A DNA stretch of 58,488 nt from Rhodocyclaceae bacterium (GTDB taxonomy: Bacteria; Pseudomonadota; Gammaproteobacteria; Burkholderiales; Rhodocyclaceae). The notes beneath the pieces were generated by a model. It ran no database searches and was not told the origin of the DNA. It worked only from the letters and a program-made list of their open reading frames with translations. Made by a program: the position numbers and the translations under genes. Positions 34,528 to 44,737 of this stretch are shown here, piece by piece. The stretch is taken from the NCBI GenBank assembly GCA_022072095.1, contig JAJVIJ010000032.1:1-58488 (forward strand), read 5' to 3'. Every line of letters begins with the position of its first letter. The stretch's first letter is position 1.

Positions 34528-35127
34528 ATGGCTAAGGTCCTTGTTCTCTACTACTCGTCGTATGGCCATATCGAGCAGATGGCTGCAGCCGTCGCTCAAG
34601 GCGCCCGTGCCGCCGGCGCCGAAGTCGACATCAAGCGCGTACCCGAAACCGCGCCGGAAGATGTCGCCAAGGCCGCTCACTTCAAGCTCGATCAAACCGC
34701 GCCTGTCGCCAGCGTCGACGAGCTGGCCGACTACGATGCGATCATCGTCGGCACCGGAACCCGCTTCGGCAGGATGTCGTCGCAACTTGCGAGTTTCCTG
34801 GACCAGGCCGGCGGGCTCTGGATGCGCGGTGCGCTGAACGGCAAGGTCGGCGGCGCCTTCACCTCGACGGCCACGCAGCACGGTGGTCAGGAGACGACCC
34901 TGTTCTCCATCATCACCAACCTGCTGCACTTCGGCATGACCATCGTCGGCTTGCCCTACAGCTTCCAAGGCCAGATGTCCCTCGAAGAAGTGAGCGGCGG
35001 CAGCCCTTACGGCGCCACGACCATCTCGGCCGGCGACGGATCGCGGCAGCCGAGCGAGAACGAGCTTGCCGGTGCGCGCCACCAGGGCGAATTGATCGCG
35101 CAGACCGCCAAGAAGCTCTTCGGCTGA
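34528..35127 (+). CDS. wrbA: NAD(P)H:quinone oxidoreductase, WrbA flavoprotein
   Basis: 199 residues, the usual size of Wrb[21 protein letters not shown] is the FMN phosphate-binding loop. [23 protein letters not shown] and [20 protein letters not shown] are the strongly conserved WrbA blocks around the isoalloxazine ring, and [15 protein letters not shown] completes the active site. It reduces quinones by two electrons and protects from oxidative stress. AAGGAA eight bases before ATG 34528 is a good ribosome-binding site and excludes the upstream ATG in frame. Confidence 0.95.
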   Translation: MAKVLVLYYSSYGHIEQMAAAVAQGARAAGAEVDIKRVPETAPEDVAKAAHFKLDQTAPVASVDELADYDAIIVGTGTRFGRMSSQLASFLDQAGGLWMRGALNGKVGGAFTSTATQHGGQETTLFSIITNLLHFGMTIVGLPYSFQGQMSLEEVSGGSPYGATTISAGDGSRQPSENELAGARHQGELIAQTAKKLFG

Positions 35128-35794
35128 CGCTCACGGGGCTCTTTGGCATTCATTGGGCGAGAAATCGGCGGAATCGGCTCCCGGCGAGACGAGCATGACC
35201 GCGGGCGCTGGACGCTTCGCCGCTGGACACATTGCTGTCAGGCGGCCGATCGAAGATCGAGGCGCAGTATGCCTCGCCTTCGCGCAGACGCTCGCCATAT
35301 GCCCTATGCGACGCCGCGCGCAAGCACGGCGTCCATGTCCGCCCGCGTGCCTTCATCACGTGGCGCTTCTCGGTCGTCACCAGGCGGCGGTCCCCGTGCC
35401 CGCGGAGACCCCGTATCGCACGCATGGCCTCGATGGCCAAGGACCAGAGCTCCCTGTATTCCTCTGTCGCCTCGACGTCGGGAGTGACGCCGCTTCCGAC
35501 CTATGTGGTTACACGTCGTCTGCGGCACTGCGCGTCGCCGCGTTCCTGCCCATGGGCCTGGTCGGCGATAATGACGGGCGTGAGAGAGACACCGCCCTGG
35601 CAGGCAGCATTTGATGCGGGTCGTTCGGGCATATCACCACGATATTGGCCGGCCTGCACTGCCACCTACACTGAACAGGCGGGCGAGCACTTGAAAAGGC
35701 TCGTCCGGACCGGTCCAATCCTGTTCGGGATTTAGGGCGACACGTTCTGACAAGACAATGAGTTATATGACAACACGAGCATTCCGACAAAGCC
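35128..35794. other. 667-base stretch without a recognisable gene
   Basis: Short frames are open on both strands but none gives a family I recognise. The most protein-like is a minus-strand frame covered separately. No tRNA, repeat or insertion-sequence end was seen. The end nearest mutS (35,740-35,794) is AT-richer and may hold the mutS promoter. Confidence 0.5.
35150..35440 (-). CDS. Possible hypothetical protein or gene remnant
   Basis: An open minus-strand frame of 96 codons, open further upstream to a TAG near 35,510. It includes RRLVTTEKRHVMKARGR and YGERLREGEAYCASIFDR, which look like coding sequence in composition, with no signal peptide or membrane helix. The start (TTG 35440 or ATG 35425) is arbitrary. 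I do not recognise a family. It may be the end of a decayed gene. Confidence 0.22.
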   Translation of the reverse strand: MAIEAMRAIRGLRGHGDRRLVTTEKRHVMKARGRTWTPCLRAASHRAYGERLREGEAYCASIFDRPPDSNVSSGEASSARGHARLAGSRFRRFLAQ

Positions 35795-38401
35795 TTGGCT
35801 GATCCCCACGCTACCCAGCACACGCCGATGATGCAGCAGTATCTCGGGCTCAAAGCGCAGCACCCCGATGTGCTGATGTTTTTTCGCATGGGCGATTTTT
35901 ACGAATTGTTCCATGAGGATGCCGAGCGTGCGGCGCGCCTGCTGGACATCACGCTGACGACGCGCGGCCAGTCCGCGGGCCAGCCGATCCGCATGGCCGG
36001 CGTACCGCACCATGCATTGGAACAGTACCTGGGCAGGCTGGTGCGCCTGGGCGAATCGGCCGTGATCTGCGATCAGGTGGGCGATCCGAACGGCAAGGGG
36101 CCGGTCGAGCGCGCGGTGACGCGCATCGTCACCCCCGGTACCCTGACCGAGGCGGCGCTGCTGGACGAACGCGCCGACGCGCCCTTGCTCGCCATCGCGT
36201 CGGGACGCGGCGTGCTCGGCCTGGCCATGCTCACGCTCGCGAGCGGCGATCTGCGGCTCGGCCACACCACGCCCGCCGAGCTGGCCACGGAGCTCGAGCG
36301 CCTGCGGCCGGCCGAAATCCTGTTGCCCGATGACGAAGGGATCGATCGCTTGGTGCCCGGGGAGACCGGCCCCCCGCTGCGTCGCCTATCGACCTGGCAA
36401 TTCGATGCTGCGAACGGCCGCCGCCTGCTCGCCGAACAACTCGGCACGCTCGATCTTGGCGCGTTTTTGCCCGACGGGGCCGAACAGGCGGCCGGAGTCC
36501 GCTGCGCGCTCGCCGCCGCCTGCGCACTGCTCGGCTACGCCCGCGACACGCAGCGCCAGGCGCTCGCGCACGTGCGCAGCCTGCGTTACGAGCAGGCGAG
36601 CGATTACCTGCGCCTGGATGCCGCCACGCGACGCAACCTGGAACTGACCGAAACGCTGCGCGGCGAGTCTTCACCGACACTTTATTCGCTGCTCGATGTC
36701 TGCGCCTGCGGCATGGGCTCGCGCTGGCTGCGTCACGCGCTGCACCACCCGCTGCGTGACCGCGAGCGCGTGGCGGCACGCCACCGCGCGGTGGCGGCGC
36801 TGCTCGGTGAGGCTGCCGACTGTCCGGCGAACGGCTTGGCGGCTCTGCTCGCGCGCGTAGCCGACGTCGAGCGGATCGCTGCGCGCATCGCGCTGGGCAG
36901 TGCGCGCCCACGCGAGCTGGCGGCGCTGCGTGACACCCTCGCACTGCTGCCGGCCATACAGGGGGCGATACCGGCGGACGCCGGCCGTCTGGAAGGGATC
37001 GGTGCCGCGCTGACGCCCCCCGAGGAGGCTCGATCCTGGCTCGCGCGCGCGCTGGCCGTCGAACCGGCGGCGCAGGTCCGCGATGGTCATGTGATTGCAC
37101 CGGGGCATGATGCGGAGCTCGACGCGCTGCGCGCACTGGATGAAAACTGCGCGGAGTTCCTGGTCGAATTCGAGGCGCGCGAGCGCGCGCGCACCGGCAT
37201 CGGCACGCTGCGCGTCGAATACAACCGAGTGCACGGCTTCTACATCGAGGTGAGTCAGGCGCAATCCGCTCACGTGCCGGATGATTACCGCCGTCGTCAG
37301 ACCCTGAAAAATGCCGAGCGCTACATCACACCGGAATTGAAGCGTTTCGAGGATCAGGCGTTGTCGGCGCGCGAGCGCGCACGCGAACGCGAGAAGCGGT
37401 TGTACGAGGATCTGCTCGCCGCACTGAAGCCCAGCGTACCGACGCTGCAGGACATCGCCCGCGGGCTGGCCGAACTGGACGGACTGTGCGCCTTCGCGCG
37501 CGTGGCCCTGCGCGCGGACTGGCGGCAGCCGGAATTCACCGCGCTTCCGCTGCTGGAGATCGGCGACGGCCGACATCCTGTGGTCGCCGAGCAGGTGCAG
37601 GATTTCGTTCCCAATGACTTGTCCATGCACCCTGGCCGCCGGCTGCTGATCGTGACCGGGCCGAACATGGGCGGCAAGTCCACCTACATGCGCCAGATCG
37701 CGCTGATCGTCCTGCTCGCGCATTGCGGCGCGTTCGTGCCGGCGCGCGTGGCGCGGCTGGGCCCGATCGACGCCATCTATACCCGCATCGGTGCCGCCGA
37801 CGATCTGGCCGGCGGACGCTCGACCTTCATGGTCGAGATGACCGAAGCGGCCTCGATCCTGCACCACGCCGGTCCGCATAGCCTGGTGCTGATGGATGAA
37901 ATCGGTCGTGGCATCTCGACCTTCGATGGACTTGCGCTGGCCTGGGCGATCGCGCGCCACCTGCTGGCGCGCAACCGCAGCTATACCTTGTTTTCGACGC
38001 ACTATCTCGAGCTTGCGGCGCTCGCCGGCGAACATCCGGAATGTGCGAACGTGCATCTCGACGCCGTACAGCACGGTCAGCGCGTGGTGTTTCTGCACGC
38101 CGTGGAGGAGGGGCCGGCTTCGCAATCCTATGGCATCGAGGTCGCCGCGCTGGCCGGGGTACCGGCGCCGGTACTGCGCGAGGCGCGACGCCGGCTCGAC
38201 GGCCTGCGCGCGCAGCAGCTGGCCGCAAACCTCCAGCCCGACCTGTTCGCGCCGCAAACATCCGCCCTCGCAGCAGCTCCTGCGTCCCCGCACCCGGCCG
38301 TGGAACAGCTGGCCGGCGTCGACCCGGACGAGCTCAGTCCACGGCAGGCACACGAACTGCTCTGCCGCCTGAAAGCGCTGCTCGCCACACCGGATGCATG
38401 A
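35795..38401 (+). CDS. mutS: DNA mismatch repair protein MutS
   Basis: 868 residues from a TTG at 35795; the family-typical start ([10 protein letters not shown]) sits just after it, so ATG 35828 would lose conserved residues. GDFYELF is the mismatch-binding F-x-E motif. [17 protein letters not shown] is Walker A (about residues 622-638), and [12 protein letters not shown] is Walker B (D701). Here Ile707 stands where most MutS proteins have Thr (DEIGRGTST). The C-terminus has the dimerising helix-turn-helix. The protein recognises mismatches and calls MutL. The metallophosphoesterase start overlaps its last eight bases. Confidence 0.96.
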   Translation: MADPHATQHTPMMQQYLGLKAQHPDVLMFFRMGDFYELFHEDAERAARLLDITLTTRGQSAGQPIRMAGVPHHALEQYLGRLVRLGESAVICDQVGDPNGKGPVERAVTRIVTPGTLTEAALLDERADAPLLAIASGRGVLGLAMLTLASGDLRLGHTTPAELATELERLRPAEILLPDDEGIDRLVPGETGPPLRRLSTWQFDAANGRRLLAEQLGTLDLGAFLPDGAEQAAGVRCALAAACALLGYARDTQRQALAHVRSLRYEQASDYLRLDAATRRNLELTETLRGESSPTLYSLLDVCACGMGSRWLRHALHHPLRDRERVAARHRAVAALLGEAADCPANGLAALLARVADVERIAARIALGSARPRELAALRDTLALLPAIQGAIPADAGRLEGIGAALTPPEEARSWLARALAVEPAAQVRDGHVIAPGHDAELDALRALDENCAEFLVEFEARERARTGIGTLRVEYNRVHGFYIEVSQAQSAHVPDDYRRRQTLKNAERYITPELKRFEDQALSARERAREREKRLYEDLLAALKPSVPTLQDIARGLAELDGLCAFARVALRADWRQPEFTALPLLEIGDGRHPVVAEQVQDFVPNDLSMHPGRRLLIVTGPNMGGKSTYMRQIALIVLLAHCGAFVPARVARLGPIDAIYTRIGAADDLAGGRSTFMVEMTEAASILHHAGPHSLVLMDEIGRGISTFDGLALAWAIARHLLARNRSYTLFSTHYLELAALAGEHPECANVHLDAVQHGQRVVFLHAVEEGPASQSYGIEVAALAGVPAPVLREARRRLDGLRAQQLAANLQPDLFAPQTSALAAAPASPHPAVEQLAGVDPDELSPRQAHELLCRLKALLATPDA

Positions 38402-39431
38402 CCAAGTGATGTCGAGACCGGCACCGCGCCGCCGCCGTGGTGGGCGCCTGGCGCAATGGCTGACGAGCGGTGTGTTCGTGGCCGCGCTGTTGTCGGCTCC
38501 CATGATGGCGCGTGGCGAGCGCTTTGCCTTCGGTGTGCTGGGCGATGCCCCCTACAACGACTGGCAACGTGCGCAGATGCCGGCGCTGCTTGCCGAGATG
38601 AACATCGACGACCTGGCGTTCGTGATCCATGTCGGCGATTTCAAGCATGGCGATGCACCCTGCAGCGACGCGGTCTACCGCGATCGCCGCGAACTGTTCG
38701 ACAGCCTCCATCACGCCTTCGTGCTGACTCCTGGCGACAATGACTGGTCCGATTGCGCGCGCGCCGCCGCCGGCGGCTATCAGCCCGAAGAGCGGCTCGC
38801 GCGCCTGAGAGCGATGTTTTTTGCGGGCGGCGCGAGCCTCGGCCAGACGCCGATGCCGCTTGCGCGCCAATCTCCGCACTACCCCGAAAACCAGCGCTGG
38901 CAACACGGCCGCGTGCTGTTCATGACGCTGAACGTGCCCGGCGGCAACAACCATATCGGCGACCCGCGCAAGCCCAGTCCAGAGTACACGGACCGCATGC
39001 GCGCGAATATCGCCTGGCTGGCCGCCGGCTTCGCCGCCGCACGCACGCAGCGGCTGGCCGCGGTCGTGATCGCGATGCAGGCGAACCCCAAGTTCATGCG
39101 CAAGCCGGCCGGCCTCGCCAACCCCGGCTACGAAGAACTGATCGAGCACGTGCACCGCGAGACGCTGGATTTTTCCGGGCGCGTACTTTGGGTGCACGGC
39201 GACAGCCACCTGATGCGCATCGACACCCCGCTGCTCGACGCCGGTGTGCCCCTCACGCGGCTGACCCGGCTGGAAACCTACGGCTCGCCGTTCCTCGGCT
39301 GGATACGCGTGCGCGTGGACGACGACACGCCCGAGGTCTTTCGCTTCGAACCGCAGCCGTACCGCCCGCCGCGTTCGCCGAGCATGGGCGACAGCCGCCG
39401 CGCGCCGTCGGCCGGGACCGGACCGGGTTGA
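38394..39431 (+). CDS. Secreted metallophosphoesterase-like protein
   Basis: 345 residues. A basic N-terminus with [12 protein letters not shown] and a hydrophobic segment ending MMARGE form a signal peptide. [34 protein letters not shown] and [11 protein letters not shown] resemble the metal-binding blocks (D-x-H/D, GD, GDND for GNHE, GH/D-x-H) of calcineurin-like phosphoesterases. It begins inside the mutS 3' end and may be a periplasmic phosphatase. ATG 38409 is an alternative start. Substrate unknown. Confidence 0.72.
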   Translation: MHDQVMSRPAPRRRRGGRLAQWLTSGVFVAALLSAPMMARGERFAFGVLGDAPYNDWQRAQMPALLAEMNIDDLAFVIHVGDFKHGDAPCSDAVYRDRRELFDSLHHAFVLTPGDNDWSDCARAAAGGYQPEERLARLRAMFFAGGASLGQTPMPLARQSPHYPENQRWQHGRVLFMTLNVPGGNNHIGDPRKPSPEYTDRMRANIAWLAAGFAAARTQRLAAVVIAMQANPKFMRKPAGLANPGYEELIEHVHRETLDFSGRVLWVHGDSHLMRIDTPLLDAGVPLTRLTRLETYGSPFLGWIRVRVDDDTPEVFRFEPQPYRPPRSPSMGDSRRAPSAGTGPG

Positions 39432-40027
39432 ATTTCCTCGCTCACGCCCTTCTGGCCGGTGAGGAACCGGCCTGGCGCCTGGGCGGCCTGCTCGGCGATT
39501 TCGTCAAGGGGCCCCTCGCGGCTTGCGCGCTGCCTGCGGACATCGTCGCCGGGGTCGCCCTGCACCGTGCCATCGACGATTATGCGGAACGACACGCGAG
39601 CTATCGGCGCAGCCGCGCGCGCGTGAGCCCTGCCCGGCGGCGCTATGCCGGCATCCTCGTGGACCTGTTCTACGACCACCTGCTCGCGGCGTCCTGGCAC
39701 GAACACCATGCCGTGCCGCTGGCCGACTACGCGCAGGCACAGTACGCACTGCTGGCCGAGCACTCCGCTCTGTGGCCGCCCGCGTCACGCGCAGCGTTCG
39801 CGCGCATGCGCAGTGAGGACTGGCTGTACGCCTACCGCGAACGCGACGCGGTGGCGCGGGCCGTGGACCGCATCGCCCGTCACCGCCTGCGACACCCGAA
39901 CCCGGTCGCAGGCGCGATCGACGAGCTCGCCACCGATCCGTCCGGATTTGCCGACGACTGCGCGACATTTCTGCGCGATGCCGGCGCCTTCGCATACGCC
40001 TTCCGGTCGGCGGCGGGGGCTCGGTAA
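39428..40027 (+). CDS. acpH: Acyl carrier protein phosphodiesterase
   Basis: 199 residues from a TTG at 39428 whose last two bases start the previous stop. [27 protein letters not shown] is the strongly conserved AcpH N-terminus, GVALHRAIDDYAERH carries the next conserved His/Asp, and VDLFYDHLLAASWHEH gives the HD-like metal ligands. AcpH removes the 4'-phosphopantetheine arm from acyl carrier protein. No ATG is available before the conserved start, so TTG is well supported. Confidence 0.88.
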   Translation: MNFLAHALLAGEEPAWRLGGLLGDFVKGPLAACALPADIVAGVALHRAIDDYAERHASYRRSRARVSPARRRYAGILVDLFYDHLLAASWHEHHAVPLADYAQAQYALLAEHSALWPPASRAAFARMRSEDWLYAYRERDAVARAVDRIARHRLRHPNPVAGAIDELATDPSGFADDCATFLRDAGAFAYAFRSAAGAR

Positions 40028-40090
40028 ACTGGCGGCCCAGAACGCCCCCGACCTCGTCGACCCATCCTTTCCACACCGCCACGACCGCCG

Positions 40091-40118
40091 ATGCCTAGAC
40101 CACCATCATGCCTAGACC
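40091..40118 (+). repeat. Short direct repeat across the alr start codon
   Basis: The 11 bases ATGCCTAGACC occur at 40091-40101 and again at 40108-40118; the second copy contains the alr start codon. The copies are 17 bases apart, so the frame is not kept and the first copy meets a different reading frame. It looks like a small local duplication. Confidence 0.6.
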
Positions 40119-41217
40119 CATTCGCGCCTGCATAGATCTGGCCGCACTGCGCCACAATTTCCGCATCGCGCGCGCGCGCGCCGGTCGTACCCGGCTTTGG
40201 GCCGTGGTCAAGGCCAACGCCTACGGGCATGGGCTGATGAATGCTTTCCAGGCGCTGGCATCGCTGACCGACGGCTTCGCGCTGCTCGATCTGGACGAGG
40301 CCGAGCGCCTGCGCGCTGCCGGCTGGCGCGGGCCGCTGCTGCTGTTGGAGGGTTGCTTCGAGGCGCGCGATCTGGAGGAGGCGCAGCGTCTCGGCCTGGG
40401 GTTGGTCGTGCACTGCGCGGAACAGCTCGACCTGCTTGCGCATGCGCGCGCAGGCCCGGCCGTCGACGTCTACCTGAAGATCGATACCGGCATGCGTCGG
40501 CTCGGCTTTCCGCTGGCCAGCGCCGAGACCGCGATCCTGCGCGCGACGGCACTGCCGGCAGTGCGCAGCCTCACGCTCATGAGCCATTTTGCCGAAGCCG
40601 ATGGCACGGGCATCGGGGCGCCTCTCGCGGCCTTTGCGCGCATGCGCGACCAGGTCTGCGCAAGGCTCGGGACCACGCTGCCGGTGAGCCTGGCCAACTC
40701 GGCCGCACTGCTGCGCTTCCCGCAGTCCCACGGCGATTGGGCGCGCCCGGGCATCATGCTCTATGGCGCCACGCCCTTTCCGGACGGTAGCGATGTCCCC
40801 GCCGTGGACCTGCGGCCGGCGATGACCTTCGAGAGCAGGCTGATCGCAATCCGCGACATCGCGGCCGGCGAGGCCGTCGGCTACGGCGGCAGCTTTCGTG
40901 CAGAGCGGCCGTTGCGAGTCGGGACCGTTGCCTGCGGCTACGCCGACGGCTATCCGCGCCATGCACCGACCGGCACGCCGGTGCTCGTCGCGGGCGAAGT
41001 GACACGCCTGCTGGGCCGCGTGTCCATGGACATGCTCGCGGTCGATGTGACCGAAATCCCGTCCGCCCACATGGGCAGCCGCGTGGTGCTGTGGGGTGCA
41101 GGCCTGCCCGCCGAACAAGTCGCCGTAGCGGCCGGCACGATCAGCTACGAGTTGTTCTGCGCGCTCTCGCCACGGGTGCGCAGGGATGTGGTCGATGCCG
41201 ATCCGAGCTCGACATGA
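40108..41217 (+). CDS. alr: Alanine racemase
   Basis: 369 residues. AVVKANAYGHG contains the PLP lysine K35, and KIDTGMRRLGF is the family PLP-site strand. CGYADGYPRHAP and LLGRVSMDMLAVDVT provide the catalytic-Tyr side from the partner subunit and the C-terminal beta domain. It interconverts L- and D-alanine for peptidoglycan. It starts 80 bases after acpH, with the duplicated ATG context upstream. Confidence 0.95.
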   Translation: MPRPIRACIDLAALRHNFRIARARAGRTRLWAVVKANAYGHGLMNAFQALASLTDGFALLDLDEAERLRAAGWRGPLLLLEGCFEARDLEEAQRLGLGLVVHCAEQLDLLAHARAGPAVDVYLKIDTGMRRLGFPLASAETAILRATALPAVRSLTLMSHFAEADGTGIGAPLAAFARMRDQVCARLGTTLPVSLANSAALLRFPQSHGDWARPGIMLYGATPFPDGSDVPAVDLRPAMTFESRLIAIRDIAAGEAVGYGGSFRAERPLRVGTVACGYADGYPRHAPTGTPVLVAGEVTRLLGRVSMDMLAVDVTEIPSAHMGSRVVLWGAGLPAEQVAVAAGTISYELFCALSPRVRRDVVDADPSST

Positions 41218-41392
41218 CAGCTGCTCATCGGCGCAGACCACGTTTTGGGTACCATAGGGCTTCTCGGCCATATGGACTACCGGCCATTGGCGATTCGGCC
41301 GCCTGACCGGAACACCCGATGATGAACATCCCCTTGCCCGAAGTAGTTCGCGCCGCCGGCTCCGACCGAGCCGCTGATTTGGCGGCCTGACC

Positions 41393-43300
41393 ATGAACCC
41401 GAGAACGGCGCTCGCGCTCGCCCACGATCTGCTCGTCGTCGCCATCGCCTGGTGGCTGGCCTTTCTGCTGCGCTTCAACTTCGAGTTCCCGCCGGAATGG
41501 CGGTTGGGCATGTGGCGCACCGGCGCCGTGGCCTGGCTGTTGTACGCGGCGAGCTTTCAGGGATTTCGGCTTTATCGCGGAATTTGGCGCTTCGCCAGCC
41601 TGCACGATCTGCGGCGCATCCTGTTCGCGGTCGCGATCGCGGCGCTGTGCCTGCCGGCGCTGATCCTGCTCGCCGGCAAGCACGCGCCGGTGCCGCGTTC
41701 GGTGCTGGTGCTGCACCCGATCCTGGTGGTCGCGATGATGGGCGGCAGCCGTTTTCTCTACCGCGCGCTCAAGGACGGTGTACTGCTGCCCAATCGACGC
41801 TCGGGCCGGCCGGTATTGATCGTCGGCGCCGGCGATGCCGCCGCGCGCCTGGTCGCCGAGCTCGGTCGGTCGCCGGCCTGGCGCGTGGTCGGCTTGCTGG
41901 ATGACAATCCGCGCAAGCTGGATCGCATGGTGCACGGCCATCGCGTGCTGGGGCCGATCGACACGATGGAGGCCTGCGCGCGCGAACTCGGGGTCGCGGA
42001 AGTCATCATTTCCATGCCCAGCGTAAGACCCGGGGTGCGCCGCCGCGCCGTCGAATTGGCGACGGCGGCCGGCCTCAAGGTGCTCACGGTGCCAGCGTTT
42101 TCCGATCTGCTGTCCGGACGGGTGTCGGTGTCGCAGATTCGGCCCGTGGAGCTTGAAGACCTGCTCGGGCGCGAGCAGGTGCAACTCGACACCGTCGGCC
42201 TCTCCGGACTGATTGCGGGCCGGACCGTGCTCGTGACCGGCGCCGGCGGCTCGATCGGCGCCGAATTGTGCCGGCAGATCGCCGTGTTCTCCCCGGTACG
42301 TCTGTTGTTGCTCGAGCGCAGCGAGTTCGCGCTCTACACGCTCGAGCAGGAGATGGTGACACGCCATCCGTCCCTGGCCTTCGTGCCGCTGGCTGCGGAC
42401 GTGCGCGAGCCGGCCGTGCTCGACGCCGTGTTCAGGCAGTACCGGCCGCAACTCGTATTTCATGCGGCCGCGTACAAGCATGTACCGCTGATGGAGCGCG
42501 ACAACGCCTGGGAAGCGGTGCGCAACAACGTCGGCGGCACACTGGCGGTGGCGCATGCGGCGCAGCGCTGGGGCGTCGAGGAATTCGTGCTCGTGTCCAC
42601 GGACAAGGCAGTCAATCCGACCAACGTCATGGGCGCGACCAAGCGGCTCGCCGAACGGATCTGTACCGCGATTCAGCAGAGCTCCGGACCGCGCTACGTC
42701 ACGGTCCGGTTCGGCAATGTGCTGGGCAGCAGCGGCAGCGTGATCCCGAAGTTTCGCGAGCAGATCGCACGCGGCGGTCCAGTGACCGTGACCCATCCGG
42801 AGGTGACGCGCTATTTCATGTCCATCCCGGAGGCGGCGCAGCTCGTGCTGCAGGCCGCGCTGATGGGGCGCGGCGGCGACATCTTCGTGCTCGACATGGG
42901 CGAGCCGGTCAAGGTGGCCGAGCTCGCGCGCGACATGATCCGCCTGTCCGGCTTCGGCGATGACGACATCCGCATCGAATTCACCGGCCTGCGTCCAGGT
43001 GAAAAGCTCTATGAGGAACTGCTCGCCGACAGCGAGCGCACGCTGGCAACACCGCACCCGAAATTGCGCATCGCACGTGCCGCCCCCCCTGAACCCGAGG
43101 GCTGGCTCGACGCCATCCGCCTGTGGCTGGGCCGCGAGGCCGGCCAGTCGGAATTCGAGGTCAAGCGCCAGCTCGGCCTGTTCGTCCCCGAATATGTGCC
43201 GCAGCTGCCGCAACGCGATGGCAGCGGCGCTGCCGGGGCGTTGCCCGCAAGCGCATGGGTTTCGACGCCCAACCAGGCGATCGGCCCAGGCTCCAAATGA
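41393..43300 (+). CDS. FlaA1/CapD/WbpM-type nucleotide-sugar 4,6-dehydratase (polysaccharide biosynthesis protein)
   Basis: 635 residues. The N-terminal part has four membrane helices (about residues 5-110), then a first Rossmann fold (VLIVGAGDAAARLVAELG), then the catalytic SDR part with VLVTGAGGSIGAELCRQI. VSTDKAVNPTNVMGATKRLAE carries the Ser/Met/Lys triad in which the usual SDR Tyr is replaced by Met, a FlaA1/WbpM hallmark. LRPGEKLYEELL is the usual C-terminal signature. These enzymes turn UDP-GlcNAc into a 4-keto-6-deoxy sugar. It is unlinked to the polysaccharide locus but could feed its DegT aminotransferase. Confidence 0.9.
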   Translation: MNPRTALALAHDLLVVAIAWWLAFLLRFNFEFPPEWRLGMWRTGAVAWLLYAASFQGFRLYRGIWRFASLHDLRRILFAVAIAALCLPALILLAGKHAPVPRSVLVLHPILVVAMMGGSRFLYRALKDGVLLPNRRSGRPVLIVGAGDAAARLVAELGRSPAWRVVGLLDDNPRKLDRMVHGHRVLGPIDTMEACARELGVAEVIISMPSVRPGVRRRAVELATAAGLKVLTVPAFSDLLSGRVSVSQIRPVELEDLLGREQVQLDTVGLSGLIAGRTVLVTGAGGSIGAELCRQIAVFSPVRLLLLERSEFALYTLEQEMVTRHPSLAFVPLAADVREPAVLDAVFRQYRPQLVFHAAAYKHVPLMERDNAWEAVRNNVGGTLAVAHAAQRWGVEEFVLVSTDKAVNPTNVMGATKRLAERICTAIQQSSGPRYVTVRFGNVLGSSGSVIPKFREQIARGGPVTVTHPEVTRYFMSIPEAAQLVLQAALMGRGGDIFVLDMGEPVKVAELARDMIRLSGFGDDDIRIEFTGLRPGEKLYEELLADSERTLATPHPKLRIARAAPPEPEGWLDAIRLWLGREAGQSEFEVKRQLGLFVPEYVPQLPQRDGSGAAGALPASAWVSTPNQAIGPGSK

Positions 43301-43362
43301 GGCTTGCATGAAGCCTGCAATCGAGCTGCCATCAATTTGTTCGCGAACCTGATCCGGAGACC

Positions 43363-43818
43363 ATGACGACGACCCATCAACAGAAGATGCATTCACGCAC
43401 CTGTTTCGGCTGCGGCTGCGAGAATGAGCACGGCTTGCGCATCGCCAGCCTTTGGGAGGGAGACGAATCGGTGTGCTGCTGGACGCCGGAAGCCTTCCAT
43501 ACCGGGCCTCCGGGCTTCCTGTACGGCGGCATCGCCGCCAGTCTGATCGACTGCCACAGCGTGTGCACGGCGGTCGCCGACGCCAATCGCAGTGCCGGTC
43601 GCGACGCGACCTTCGACCCCTCGATCAGCTACGTCACGGGTACCATGAATCTGCGCTATCTGAAGCCGACACCGATGCAGACGGTGACCTTGCGGGCACG
43701 CATCATCGCGCGCGAGGGTCGCAAGACGCAGGTCCTGACCTCGCTGTACGTCGGTGAACTGGAATGCGTGCGTGGCGAGGTGCTTGCGGTGCGCATCGAC
43801 CCGTCGTCATTTGTCTGA
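43363..43818 (+). CDS. PaaI-like thioesterase (hotdog fold)
   Basis: 151 residues. The N-terminal CFGCGCENEHGLRI is the CxxC-GxxNxxGL start common in this hotdog group. GPPGFLYGGIAASLIDCHS is the active-site helix with the catalytic Asp. MNLRYLKPTPMQTVTLRARI completes the core. It would hydrolyse acyl-CoA or acyl-ACP thioesters. GGAGACC before ATG 43363 is a good ribosome-binding site. It faces parB in convergent orientation. Confidence 0.83.
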   Translation: MTTTHQQKMHSRTCFGCGCENEHGLRIASLWEGDESVCCWTPEAFHTGPPGFLYGGIAASLIDCHSVCTAVADANRSAGRDATFDPSISYVTGTMNLRYLKPTPMQTVTLRARIIAREGRKTQVLTSLYVGELECVRGEVLAVRIDPSSFV

Positions 43819-43857
43819 GCGGATCATCGTCGCTCCGATGACCCGGCCCGCCCTCGC

Positions 43858-44700
43858 CTAGCGCTGCAGGCGTGCGAGGATGCCTTCCAGTTCATCCAGA
43901 CTGCCGAAGCGGATCTGTATGGTGCCGGCCCCGCGCCGGCTGCTGCGAATCGCGACCGCGGCGCCCAAGCGGTCGGCGATCTCTTCCTGCAGGCGCAACA
44001 GGTCGCGATCCTGCCGCTCGGGCCTCTGGTCCACTGGTGCCGACAGCCGTCGGGCGACGGCCCGTTCGGTATCGCGCACCGACCAGCGCCGGCTGGCCGC
44101 TTCCTGTGCAAGCCGACTCTGGTCGGCTGCCGGCAGCGGCAGCAGCGCCCGCGCATGACCCATGTCCAGATCACCCGCCAGCAACAGCTCCTGAGCCGGC
44201 GCCGTCAGCTGCAACAGACGCAGCAGATTGCTGGTTGCCGAACGCGAACGACCGATCGCTGCCGCGGCCTGTTCGTGCGTCATGCCGAATTCGTCGATCA
44301 GCCGCTGGATGCCGCGCGCTTCCTCGAGCGGATTCAGGTCTTCGCGCTGGATGTTCTCGATCAGCGATGCCGCCAGCGCCGCCTCGTCCGGAATCTGCCT
44401 GATCAGGACCGGAACCTCGTCCAGGCCGGCCATGCAGGCCGCCCGCCAGCGCCGTTCGCCGGCGATGATTTCGTAGCGCTCGGCGGCGACCGCGCGCACC
44501 AGGATGGGCTGGATCACGCCTTGCGCACGGATCGATGCCGCCAGCTCTTCCAGCGACCCCGGATCCATGCGCGTGCGCGGCTGATACTTGCCGGGCTGCA
44601 GTCGGTCGACGTGCAGCGTGCCGGTTTCACCCGGATCGTCGCTGCCACCGGACAGCAGCGCATCCAGTCCCCGGCCCAGGCCTTTTCGTTTGCTGTTCAT
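43858..44700 (-). CDS. parB: Chromosome partitioning protein ParB
   Basis: 280 residues from ATG 44700. [13 protein letters not shown] is the canonical ParB N-terminus, [18 protein letters not shown] starts the CTP/nuclease-like domain, and [15 protein letters not shown] contains the GERRxRA motif. TEEQ-like HTH ([27 protein letters not shown]) and the C-terminal dimer domain follow. It loads on parS sites and works with ParA. No perfect parS sequence was found in this window. It follows parA by 37 bases. Confidence 0.95.
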   Translation of the reverse strand: MNSKRKGLGRGLDALLSGGSDDPGETGTLHVDRLQPGKYQPRTRMDPGSLEELAASIRAQGVIQPILVRAVAAERYEIIAGERRWRAACMAGLDEVPVLIRQIPDEAALAASLIENIQREDLNPLEEARGIQRLIDEFGMTHEQAAAAIGRSRSATSNLLRLLQLTAPAQELLLAGDLDMGHARALLPLPAADQSRLAQEAASRRWSVRDTERAVARRLSAPVDQRPERQDRDLLRLQEEIADRLGAAVAIRSSRRGAGTIQIRFGSLDELEGILARLQR

Positions 44701-44737
44701 AAGTGGTCGAGGCGATCTAGGAATCCGTGTGCTCAGA

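Noticed and set aside
36671..38503. Very long open frame on the minus strand, over 600 codons
   Set aside because: It lies antisense to the well-supported mutS and is made of the low-complexity Arg/Gln/Ala composition expected of a shadow frame in GC-rich DNA.
41225..43396. Open minus-strand frame of over 700 codons
   Set aside because: Antisense to the FlaA1/CapD-type gene, which has complete catalytic motifs; the shadow shows no family motif.
43819..43857. Possible bidirectional terminator between the thioesterase gene and parB
   Set aside because: Only a five-base stem (GAGCG and CGCTC) with a nine-base loop and no T-run.
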